From contig DCBA01000053.1 of the NCBI GenBank assembly GCA_002313255.1, positions 1-39,782 on the forward strand: 39,782 bases of DNA, written 5' to 3'. Origin of the DNA: Gammaproteobacteria bacterium UBA1119 (lineage in GTDB: Bacteria > Pseudomonadota > Gammaproteobacteria > Pseudomonadales > Azotimanducaceae). Under the pieces are notes generated by a model. The model was not told where the DNA came from. It was given only the letters and a program-made list of their open reading frames with translations, and made no database searches. The position numbers and the translations under genes were made by a program. Within the stretch, counting starts at the first letter, position 1. Every line of letters starts with the position of its first letter. Below, piece after piece: positions 28,438-35,918 of this stretch.

Positions 28438-29322
28438 CTATTCGGTCCTGACTCTGGCCGCGGCTCTTAGAGCTTTTCTTTGCGCTTTCCTTTCCTCGCC
28501 CTTGAGTCGAAGTTTTTCTCGATCTTCGTTGCGCACCTCGAGGTAACGTTCGCGCCAGGTTTCGTCACCGGCCCACTGGAATGGACTGGCGACCGTTGAT
28601 CCAGCCGTTGTCGCCTCTTCGAGAACATCGAAGCTGTGGGATACGACGGAGTGCTGCATCTGCGTGTCATATGGCTTACCACAGGGATTGCCGAGAGGGA
28701 AATCGGTGAATAGGAAACGGGGCACGCCGCAATGTTCAACGATATCTCGCGCAGACCCAAGAATAACCGTTGGCATTCCGTTAGCTTCGAGGTGCCGGGC
28801 GATCAAACACACGGTTTGATGGCAGACAGGTCACAATGGGACGAGAAGCGCGATGTTGGCATTGTCCTGGAGACAACGATCAAGGATTTCTGGAGCGTCT
28901 GCTTCCATCGTTCGGCGATGACTGTATTCAGTTGGTGCGCAATAAAAGTTTGTGCAAATGGAACCGATCCGGTGGTCTCGCACCAATTGCTTTAATGTCT
29001 CTAACGGGAAGTAGGACCCAAGATCGTTCAAATGCGTCGCTTGCCTATCCCAGGAAAGGTCGTTGGCGTAAAGCCTTTCGGGAATTTTCGAGGTTGTTTG
29101 TATGGCGACTTCGCGAACGTCGTCGGCGTCGCGATCGTAAAGCGCCGCCGTGGTGATGAGGGCGATTCTGGACTCTCGAAGCGGACGGACGAGCGGTGTA
29201 AACGGAATTTCATCAAAGTGCGCCCACGTGTACGGAACCTCAAAGCCTTGGGCTTCGTAGTACGCACGTGTGCGTGCCATGTATTGAACGGCTTGACTCA
29301 TCATGTGCAATAAATCATACAC
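28438..29322 (-). CDS. GrdB-family-like selenoprotein with in-frame UGA (Sec164)
   Basis: This is one 294-residue gene interrupted by a single UGA at 28833-28831. Upstream, 163 residues end in IALLVPL. After the UGA the same frame continues as PVCHQTVCLIARHLE, then GMPTVILGSARD and RFLFTDFPLGNPCGKPYD, typical of the family annotated as glycine/sarcosine/betaine reductase selenoprotein B family. Homologues, as I recall them, have Cys in CPVCHQ at the UGA position, so here it reads U-P-V-C, a redox UxxC motif. A hairpin suited to SECIS follows the UGA. Start is GTG 29322 or one of the ATGs at 29304/29301, none with a good ribosome binding site. Function is unknown; classic GrdB cleaves C-N bonds, but no GrdA, GrdC or GrdE partner is in the window. 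Conventional annotation would split it into 28831-29322 and 28438-28812. Confidence 0.85.
28802..28820 (-). promoter_or_regulatory. Candidate bacterial SECIS hairpin
   Basis: In the transcript, ATCAAAC (28820-28814) pairs perfectly with GTTTGAT (28808-28802) around a CGUGU loop. The helix begins 10 nt after the UGA, placing the apical loop 18 nt downstream. Bacterial SECIS elements lie within the coding sequence at about this distance and have a small loop, often with G-U at the tip for SelB contact. A GU is present in this loop. Confidence 0.65.
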
Positions 29323-29352
29323 TCAGACAACGAGGTTATGGGGGACGTTCAA

Positions 29353-30618
29353 ATGGCGGGACCACTAGAGGGAGTCTGTGTCATAGAACTTGCGTTAGCG
29401 ATTCAAGGCCCGGCAGTGGGGTTTTTCTTCAGCGCCATGGGGGCGGACGTGGTCAAGGTTGAACCGCCGATGGGCGATGCGAGTCGATACCATCGAGGCG
29501 TCAACAACACCCTACCCGCCGCAGCGTACGGTTCGCAGTTCGTTGCGATGAACAAGGGGAAACGCTCGGTTTCCGTGGACCTAAAAACGGATTTGGGGCT
29601 AGAGGTGATGGAACGGTTGCTGGCGGGTGCCGATGTGTTTGTGAGCAATTATCGAGCGTCTGCGTTAGCCCGCATGGGGCTTGAACTAGAAGAGGTTACG
29701 AAGCGATATCCGAGACTGGTTGTGGGCCATGTGAATGGATTCGGACCCAAAGGACCTGAAGCGGATAAGGCCATGTTGGATGGAGCAGCGCAGGCGCGAG
29801 GGGGTATTACCGGTCTTTCGGGGGTGGGCGGCGAAGTTCCCATGCCGCCGGGGGCTACCGTTGCGGATCATGCGGGGGCGATGCAAACGGCGCTCGCCTG
29901 TGTCACGGCATTGTGTGCGCGCGCAAAAACGGGGCGTGGGCAGCTCGTTCAAACGTCTTCGTTGGGAGCACAACTGTGGCTACAAATGTGGGAGTTGCAG
30001 CACTCGTTCATGACGGGTGTACCCCTCACCCGTGAAGGTTCGCATCATCCGAACCTCAAAGCGCCATACGGTGTGTACATGACTAGAGATGATGTGCCCA
30101 TCATGTATGTGGCTGCGATGACCGACGTGTCATGGACCGCGTTTTGGTTGTTTGTCGACATGCCCGAGGCGTTGCTTCTTGAGCAATGGGACACGCCAGG
30201 AAAGCGAATCGGAGTTGCGGGATCTGATGATGGATTGGCCGAAATTCGCGATCTCATGACGACAGCGATTGCACTTCATACGATGGAAGAGTGGGAAGCG
30301 TTTTTCTCGACCGAACCGGAGATCATTTGGGAGCGGGTTCGTAATCACGAGGAAGTCCGTACTGATCCACAAAACATCGCTAACGACTACGTGGTCGATA
30401 TCGATCTGCCGGGGTCAGGAAAAACATCGACTGTAGGGACGCTTATGGCGTTCAGCGATACCCCAACCAAAGCTGCAGGCCCACCGCCGCCACTGGGAGA
30501 ACACACTGAAGAGGTGATGGCGGCGCTCGGTTTCGACTCAGCAGAAATCAAAAGCGTGCGGGATCACTCCGAAGCTGAGAAGGAAGCTATGTTGATTGCG
30601 CTGCTTGGTGACAATTGA
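29353..30618 (+). CDS. Class III (CaiB/BaiF) CoA-transferase
   Basis: Class III CoA-transferases move CoA between carboxylic acids through an aspartyl-CoA thioester. I start at ATG 29353 (421 residues) because GGGGA lies 7 nt upstream, whereas ATG 29338 has its GAGG only 2 nt away. Family features are PLEGVCVIELALAIQGP, MGADVVKVEPP, NKGKRSVSVDLKT, and the catalytic Asp172 in ATVADHAGAM. The C-terminus has the typical GEHTEEVMAALGF. It is divergent from the selenoprotein gene with a short shared intergenic region, followed by the small cysteine protein and acyl-CoA ligase on the same strand. Substrates cannot be inferred. Confidence 0.92.
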   Translation: MAGPLEGVCVIELALAIQGPAVGFFFSAMGADVVKVEPPMGDASRYHRGVNNTLPAAAYGSQFVAMNKGKRSVSVDLKTDLGLEVMERLLAGADVFVSNYRASALARMGLELEEVTKRYPRLVVGHVNGFGPKGPEADKAMLDGAAQARGGITGLSGVGGEVPMPPGATVADHAGAMQTALACVTALCARAKTGRGQLVQTSSLGAQLWLQMWELQHSFMTGVPLTREGSHHPNLKAPYGVYMTRDDVPIMYVAAMTDVSWTAFWLFVDMPEALLLEQWDTPGKRIGVAGSDDGLAEIRDLMTTAIALHTMEEWEAFFSTEPEIIWERVRNHEEVRTDPQNIANDYVVDIDLPGSGKTSTVGTLMAFSDTPTKAAGPPPPLGEHTEEVMAALGFDSAEIKSVRDHSEAEKEAMLIALLGDN

Positions 30619-30661
30619 TTTTGTACAATCTCGGCTCAAGCGAAGGATAGGGGTAGCGGTG

Positions 30662-30967
30662 ATGGCAGCCTTAGCGGCAGGTAAGCGATTAAAAAGTGCA
30701 GTTTGTGCGACGGAAATTATGGTCATTGCGGCGCCCGATGGGGAGGTCGAGTTGGAGTGCGGTGGTGTACCCATGACGGACGGGGAGGGCAATACCGGGG
30801 GCAGTGTCGATGCTAACTATGCTGAAGGCACGGCATTGGGCAAGCGTTACGTAAACGAAGACGGTGGCCTTGAGCTGTTGTGCGTCAAACCGGGTGATGG
30901 CTCGCTATCGACGGGCGGAGAAGCACTGAAGGTCAAGGACGCCAAGAAGTTGCCTAAGACGGACTAG
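30662..30967 (+). CDS. Small three-cysteine protein upstream of an acyl-CoA ligase
   Basis: The 101-residue protein starts at ATG 30662 (a GTG directly before it is an alternative), with GGGG about 9 nt upstream. Cys15 (KSAVCATEIMVI), Cys33 (ELECGGVPM) and Cys74 (ELLCVKPG) are the conspicuous residues. I recall similar short proteins with a CGG-x-PM motif next to acyl-CoA ligases in other bacteria, but I know no function for them. The spaced cysteines suggest metal or Fe-S binding or a redox role; this is inference. It lies 43 bp after the CoA-transferase and 79 bp before the ligase, probably in one operon. Confidence 0.75.
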   Translation: MAALAAGKRLKSAVCATEIMVIAAPDGEVELECGGVPMTDGEGNTGGSVDANYAEGTALGKRYVNEDGGLELLCVKPGDGSLSTGGEALKVKDAKKLPKTD

Positions 30968-31046
30968 TATTACTCCGTGTCCATTCGATCGTGAAGGTCG
31001 AGAAGCGGGCTCGAAGATACCGGTACGAACGGAAGAAGGACCGACC

Positions 31047-32552
31047 ATGAACATCATGATGCTGTTGGAGATGGCCGTGTCCGGGTGTCCGGAAAGGGTC
31101 GCTTTTGTTGATCCAGAGATGGACGCATCGATCAGTTACCAAGAACTCTTTGATTCGGCGGGCAACATAGCTTCGATCCTTGGAGCCACGGATGTCGCGC
31201 GGTTTGCGATGCTCGACGTCTCTAATATCGGTATCCCCATCGGCCTCTTTGCGAGCAGTTGGGCTGGAATACCCTATGTACCTCTCAACTATCGCCTCAC
31301 CGATCCTGAGATCGAAAGCCTTCTCGACCGAATTACCCCGGCGTATCTGGTCACCGAACCGGAGAGGGTCGCAGGGTTCCACGATCGGAAGGGGGTCCAA
31401 GTATCGTCTCGCAGCGATTTTGTTGCGCTTGCTCGTGAAACGGAGGGAACACCGGATGCCTGGTCGATGGACCCTGAAGACACGGCCGTTTTGCTGTTCA
31501 CCAGCGGAACGACGGGGGCGCCAAAAGCTGCCGTACTGCGACAAAAACACCTCGTATCGTACATTCTCGGATCAGTCGAGTTCATGGGAGCTGACGAAGA
31601 GGAGGCAGCGCTGGTGTGCGTTCCGCCGTACCACATTGCTGGGATTGCAGCAGTCTTAAGCTCGGTTTATTCCGGTCGAAGAGTCGTTCAACTGGCGAAT
31701 TTCAGTGCCGAGAAATGGGTTCAGTTAGCGCGTGACGAGAAGATCACGACGGCGTTCGTTGTGCCGACCATGCTCTCGCGTATTGTCGAAGAGCTTGCTG
31801 GTGCCACGAACGCGGACATGCCGCATCTGCAGTCGCTTTCATACGGTGGCGGAAAAATGCCGCTCTCAGTGATTCAGCGCGCGATGGAATTATTTCCGGG
31901 GACCGATTTTACGAATGCCTATGGACTCACCGAAACGAGTTCAACCATTACCGTTTTGGGACCGGATGAACACCGACTTGCCTCCGCGAGCGATGAGGAA
32001 GACGTCCAGCGTCGCTTAGTTTCGGTAGGCGCTCCACTACCCGGTATCGAACTTGAAATACGCGACGAGGAGGGAGCCGTGCAACCTGCTGGTTCGCGTG
32101 GAGAGATCCACGTACGAGGCGAGCAAGTCTCGGGGGAATATGAAGGGCGTGGAAGCGTCGTCGATAGCGATGGCTGGTTCCCGACCCGAGATGCTGGTTT
32201 CGTTGATGGCGAAGGTTTCCTGTTTATCGATGGACGAGCAGACGATGTTATTGTCCGGGGCGGCGAAAACATGTCCCCGGGCGAAATTGAGGACGTCCTA
32301 CTCGAGCATCCGGCGGTCAGCGATGCTGCGGTGGTGGGTATCCCGAGCGAAGAATGGGGTGAAGCCGTGGTCGCCGCTATCGTTATTTCGGATGCGGTGA
32401 CGACGGAAGAACTGCAAGCCTGGGTCAAAGACCAAATGCGTTCGTCTCGCGTGCCGGAGCGGCTGGAATTCTGGGACGAACTGCCTTACAACGAGACTGG
32501 GAAATTACTCCGTCGGGTAGTAAAAGAAAGGCTAGCGCAGCTGATCGATTAG
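31047..32552 (+). CDS. AMP-forming acyl-CoA synthetase/ligase
   Basis: The 501-residue enzyme belongs to the ANL superfamily and activates a carboxylic acid to acyl-CoA with ATP. It has the P-loop-like LLFTSGTTGAPKAAVL, the adenine-binding YGLTETSS, the ATP-binding DGWFPTRDAGFVD with the ribose-binding Asp, the hinge FLFIDGRADDVIVRGGENMSPGEIE split at Asp-Arg equivalents, and the catalytic Lys in NETGKLLRR. AAGGA lies 7 nt before the start. It ends with 4 bp overlap into the convergent CoA-transferase gene. The substrate is unknown; neighbours point to a short or branched acid degraded via CoA esters. Confidence 0.92.
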   Translation: MNIMMLLEMAVSGCPERVAFVDPEMDASISYQELFDSAGNIASILGATDVARFAMLDVSNIGIPIGLFASSWAGIPYVPLNYRLTDPEIESLLDRITPAYLVTEPERVAGFHDRKGVQVSSRSDFVALARETEGTPDAWSMDPEDTAVLLFTSGTTGAPKAAVLRQKHLVSYILGSVEFMGADEEEAALVCVPPYHIAGIAAVLSSVYSGRRVVQLANFSAEKWVQLARDEKITTAFVVPTMLSRIVEELAGATNADMPHLQSLSYGGGKMPLSVIQRAMELFPGTDFTNAYGLTETSSTITVLGPDEHRLASASDEEDVQRRLVSVGAPLPGIELEIRDEEGAVQPAGSRGEIHVRGEQVSGEYEGRGSVVDSDGWFPTRDAGFVDGEGFLFIDGRADDVIVRGGENMSPGEIEDVLLEHPAVSDAAVVGIPSEEWGEAVVAAIVISDAVTTEELQAWVKDQMRSSRVPERLEFWDELPYNETGKLLRRVVKERLAQLID

Positions 32553-33778
32553 GTGGGAGGGCGATCTACGATGACGCCCGAACTTTCTAGTTCTAGGATT
32601 CTTTCGTCCGAATAACCCAGCCACTCGCTTAGTATCTCGTGATTGTTTTCCCCTAACTTTGGGCAGGACGTCCAGTCGGCGCTCGAAATCCCGTTCATTT
32701 TGATTGGATTTCCGGGAATGGGGGTCGGTCCGCGCTCGATCGGTACGAAAAAATTACGAGCGATGGTCTGTGGATCGGACGTCATATCGGGTGTGGCACT
32801 CACCGGGCCAGCTGGGATATTTGCTTCTTGGAGAATAGCTGTCGCCTCGGTTTTACTGTAACGCTGTGTCCACGTTTCGATTAGCTGATCAATTGTGTGA
32901 TGTGTCTCGACGCGTTCTTCGAGACCTGCGGTCGCATCAAGGGATCCTGGGATTGTCGTGCAGATCGCTTGCCAATCCCGATCGTCTCGGCAAGCAATGG
33001 CTACCCAGTCGTCGTTTCCAGCACAACGGTAAACGCCGCAGGGGGCCATGTTGGGATGACGGTTACCGAACCTTTCCACCGATTCACCTAGCTGATGTTC
33101 AATCAGCCAAGGTCCACAAAAGGCAGTCGCTCCTTCGTGTAGGGACATTTCGACCAGCGCGCCACGCCCAGTTTGCTGGCGCCTTCGTAATGCCGTTACG
33201 ACGGCCGATGTTGCGTTGAGGGCGGCGATCGGGTCGGGCAACGCCATTGCCGTGTTCCGCGGTTCATCGGGCCCGTACCCCATGACGTCGGTCAGCCCGG
33301 AAAGCGGTTCGACCGTCGGTCCGAAAGCCACGCGATTTCTATAGGGTCCGTCCATACCGTAACCGGGCATGCTGACGTAGATGATTTTCGGGTTCGCTTC
33401 GGATAGCACCGGATAATCGAGACGCAAAGAAGGCATCGCCCGAGCGCTGAAATTTTCCATGACGACGTCTGCGTTTTTCACGAGTTCCAGAAACGTGGCC
33501 CGTCCTTCACCGGTCTTGAGGTTTACGGCCACACTCTTCTTATTGCGCTGTAATTTTACGAATACGGCGTTGACGTTGTAGGGATCGTCTCCGGGAGTAC
33601 CACCGATCCAACCCCCGATTGGTGTCGCCCGACCGTAACTGCGGGGTCCTCGACCTGTAGGTGATTCAATCTTCACAACGTCTGCACCCAAGTCGGCGAG
33701 GATGCGGGTTGCAAGGGGTCCCGCCCAAACGTGCGTTAGATCGAGGATGCGGATCCCGTTTAATGGTCCTTTAGCCAT
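32549..33778 (-). CDS. Class III CoA-transferase, Asp-containing member of pair 1
   Basis: From ATG 33778 the product is 409 residues (an upstream extension to 33820 lies over the previous gene). Features are GIRILDLTHVWAGPLATR, LGADVVKIESP, NKKSVAVNLKT and, at the active site, Asp182 in LPDPIAALNA. The start overlaps the preceding CoA-transferase-like gene by 8 bp, so the two are translationally coupled. That partner lacks the Asp, so this one probably supplies the catalytic residue of a heteromeric enzyme. A homodimeric enzyme remains possible. Confidence 0.9.
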   Translation of the reverse strand: MAKGPLNGIRILDLTHVWAGPLATRILADLGADVVKIESPTGRGPRSYGRATPIGGWIGGTPGDDPYNVNAVFVKLQRNKKSVAVNLKTGEGRATFLELVKNADVVMENFSARAMPSLRLDYPVLSEANPKIIYVSMPGYGMDGPYRNRVAFGPTVEPLSGLTDVMGYGPDEPRNTAMALPDPIAALNATSAVVTALRRRQQTGRGALVEMSLHEGATAFCGPWLIEHQLGESVERFGNRHPNMAPCGVYRCAGNDDWVAIACRDDRDWQAICTTIPGSLDATAGLEERVETHHTIDQLIETWTQRYSKTEATAILQEANIPAGPVSATPDMTSDPQTIARNFFVPIERGPTPIPGNPIKMNGISSADWTSCPKLGENNHEILSEWLGYSDERILELESSGVIVDRPPT

Positions 33779-34796
33779 GGGCTGATTCGGGCTCGGTAAG
33801 CTGAAGCTCAGTAAGAGCATCCCCGTGGATCTTCCACGCGGGTCGGGGCGATTGGATGGTCGAGCGTCCGTTGGTGACGGAGTGCCAAAACTCGCGTTGT
33901 TTAAGGTGCGGGTCGTCTAATACTTCGGACAGGGTGTGCACCACACCGACGGGGACTCGACATTCAGCGGCCCGATGTTCGATCTCGGAGCGGGTCATGT
34001 GCGCAATCGTGTCTGCAATGATTCTGTGCAGTACGTCCCGGTTTTGCGAACGAAGATCGTTACTTTTGAAACGCTCGTCGATGAGTAGTTCGGGACGCTT
34101 TAAGAAAATGGCGAAAGCGTCCCAAAAGGTTGGAACGATGTTGAGATATGCCCAACCGTCCATACACCGGAATAAGTTGGTCGGCACGACGGTCCAGAAG
34201 TCGTTGCCATGTCTGGATCGAATGGTCTTGGCACAGTGCCACATCACTGTGGTGAACTGACTCAACGCCATCACGACCTCGAGCATGCCGATGTCGATAG
34301 TGTTTTTCTGCTTAGCGATACGACATGCATTGGCCGCCGTGTAAGCGAACGCTCCACTTTGAAATTCCGGATAGTGCCCGGGCAACGTAAGCGGTGCGCG
34401 ATCCGGATCTCCCATTAGGTTTGTATACCCACCCATCGCCAAGATCACGCTAGGGGTTGCTTGCCAGTTGCGCTTGGGACCGGTCGCGCCAAACGGCGTG
34501 ATCGAAACCTTGACTGGAGTCTGCCAGCCGTTAAATCCAAGCGCTACAAGCGAATCTGCGGTAGCGGCCTCCGCAATAACAATATCCGCTTCAGCTGCGA
34601 GTTGAGCGATTAAGCTGGGATCGCTGGTATCGACGCGGCGCTTGGCGGCATGCAGGTAGTAATCAGAGGCGGCTTGACTGACCCAACCCGGGGACGCCGG
34701 CGGCGATTCGATCCGGACGACGTCGTATCCGGATTGTGCAAAAAGCCGCCCGCAATAGCCGGCCGCAAAACCACCGATTTCAAGTACGCGATCCAT
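33771..34796 (-). CDS. Short class III CoA-transferase-like protein lacking the catalytic Asp (pair 1)
   Basis: The 341-residue protein has the family N-terminus, but its ends are shortened (MDRVLEIGGFAAGYCGRLFAQ, then YDVVRIESPP). Other recognisable parts are AKRRVDT, VSITPFGATGP and MGGYTNLMGDPDRAPL. Where the catalytic Asp should be (as in D-x-x-G), it has HYPEFQSGAF, with Phe145 aligned and a Glu beside it. It is about 70 residues shorter than its partner. It follows the enoyl-CoA hydratase gene by 12 bp and overlaps the next CoA-transferase by 8 bp. Most likely it is a non-catalytic or regulatory subunit; an alternative nucleophile (the Glu) is conceivable. Confidence 0.85.
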   Translation of the reverse strand: MDRVLEIGGFAAGYCGRLFAQSGYDVVRIESPPASPGWVSQAASDYYLHAAKRRVDTSDPSLIAQLAAEADIVIAEAATADSLVALGFNGWQTPVKVSITPFGATGPKRNWQATPSVILAMGGYTNLMGDPDRAPLTLPGHYPEFQSGAFAYTAANACRIAKQKNTIDIGMLEVVMALSQFTTVMWHCAKTIRSRHGNDFWTVVPTNLFRCMDGWAYLNIVPTFWDAFAIFLKRPELLIDERFKSNDLRSQNRDVLHRIIADTIAHMTRSEIEHRAAECRVPVGVVHTLSEVLDDPHLKQREFWHSVTNGRSTIQSPRPAWKIHGDALTELQLTEPESAHG

Positions 34797-34808
34797 CGTA
34801 TAGGTCAG

Positions 34809-35774
34809 TTAATCGACGATCTCATCGACCAATCCCCATGACATCGCAGTTTCGGCGTCGATGCGTGCACCGGTCAACGCCCAAGCCGCCATTCGATGGC
34901 GGCCGATTCGTGGAAGGATGCTCGCGGTGCCACCCGCGCCAGGAATGAGGCCCATGGATACCTCTGGCAACTCGAAAAAAGCATCTCGCCGGGCACGCAC
35001 CTGGTGTGCAAACGCTGGCAATTCGATTCCAGCGCCGATACAAGCTCCGTGCACGTGTACCTCGATTCGGTCGTGAAGACTTGCCATCAAACTTCCGGCA
35101 CTACGGGCAACACGAGAAACGTGAGCGAGACCCGCGTCGGTGGCTTCGCCAAATTCGTCGAGATCGCCGCCCGCACTGAAGCACGATCCTGCCCCTCGCA
35201 AAGTCGCTTTGTGGATTCCGGAATCGAACGAGAGCAAGGACAAGGCGGCGCATAAGGCATCCCGCATCTCAGCGCTATAGGCGTTTCGTTTCTCCGGTCG
35301 ATTCAGTGTAAGCAACAGTTCGTTGTCGATACGTTCAACGGTCACCGCGGGTTCATCGCAAGTGGGTGAAGATTTGCGCGGTTCGCGTGAGCGGATCCAG
35401 CGCTGAAACTCGCTTCCGTGTTGTAAAGTTGAATAGGCTAGAGACTCGGCGACAAGCCGTTGCGGGATAGAGATGCTCTCGTTGTAACGGAGCAAGTGGA
35501 CTAAGACTGCGGAGGCAATAGGATTGTTTGAAATCGCACGTTCAACCGCCTGGGCCTGCTCTCTATTTGGGACAACCACGTCTGCGAGTGGCGGCGGAAT
35601 GGGGTCTTCGCTGATTGCAATGACGGGGCACGGGGGAAGATGTGGCGGAAGCGGGATGGTCCCATCTACTTCAACCAGCACGTAAGGATTGTCGCAAAAC
35701 AGGGAAAATTCTTCCGCTGAGGCGGCCGAGTACAATCGAGCGCTAAGCTCAGACAGCAACATTGGCTCGTTCAA
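34809..35774 (-). CDS. Enoyl-CoA hydratase/isomerase with N-terminal extension
   Basis: The 321-residue protein has a crotonase domain only from about residue 140 to the end. AGSCFSAGGDLDEF forms the oxyanion hole, GACIGAGIELPAF contains the first catalytic Glu (Glu251), and FELPEVSMGLIPGAGGT the second (Glu271), so hydration of an enoyl-CoA is possible. The first 140 residues form a separate domain, predicted mainly alpha with an RLVAESLAYSTLQ segment; I do not know its function. The protein ends shortly after the core without the usual C-terminal helices. It is the first gene of the 35774-32549 operon and divergent from the amidohydrolase. Confidence 0.85.
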   Translation of the reverse strand: MNEPMLLSELSARLYSAASAEEFSLFCDNPYVLVEVDGTIPLPPHLPPCPVIAISEDPIPPPLADVVVPNREQAQAVERAISNNPIASAVLVHLLRYNESISIPQRLVAESLAYSTLQHGSEFQRWIRSREPRKSSPTCDEPAVTVERIDNELLLTLNRPEKRNAYSAEMRDALCAALSLLSFDSGIHKATLRGAGSCFSAGGDLDEFGEATDAGLAHVSRVARSAGSLMASLHDRIEVHVHGACIGAGIELPAFAHQVRARRDAFFELPEVSMGLIPGAGGTASILPRIGRHRMAAWALTGARIDAETAMSWGLVDEIVD

Positions 35775-35832
35775 AGGTGCACCTTTGTCGATGGCAGAGA
35801 ACGGTGATTATGCACAAACGGGGGCGCAGATC

Positions 35833-35894
35833 GGGTATACCACGATACGATCAGCACATGGGTCGAGTAGCCCGACGATAATTCGCGGGTATAC
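35833..35894. promoter_or_regulatory. Direct repeat GGGTATAC in the divergent promoter region
   Basis: GGGTATAC occurs at 35833-35840 and again at 35887-35894, 54 bp apart (about five helical turns). The first copy extends to GGTATACC, an 8-bp palindrome. The region between the hydratase operon and the amidohydrolase (35775-35918) holds no gene, so these may be operator half sites for a shared regulator. No regulator gene is visible nearby. Confidence 0.3.
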
Positions 35895-35918
35895 ATTGGC
35901 GGGATTGCGGAGTCGTTG

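Noticed and set aside
28438..28812. A separate 124-residue gene with a GTG start
   Set aside because: The GTG codes for Val within conserved sequence, there is no ribosome binding site, and the frame joins the upstream half across the UGA.
31180..31659. Long frame in another reading frame inside the acyl-CoA ligase gene (and similar frames opposite gltB, the CoA-transferases and ntrC)
   Set aside because: They are shadows of well-supported genes in this moderately GC-rich sequence and have no family resemblance.
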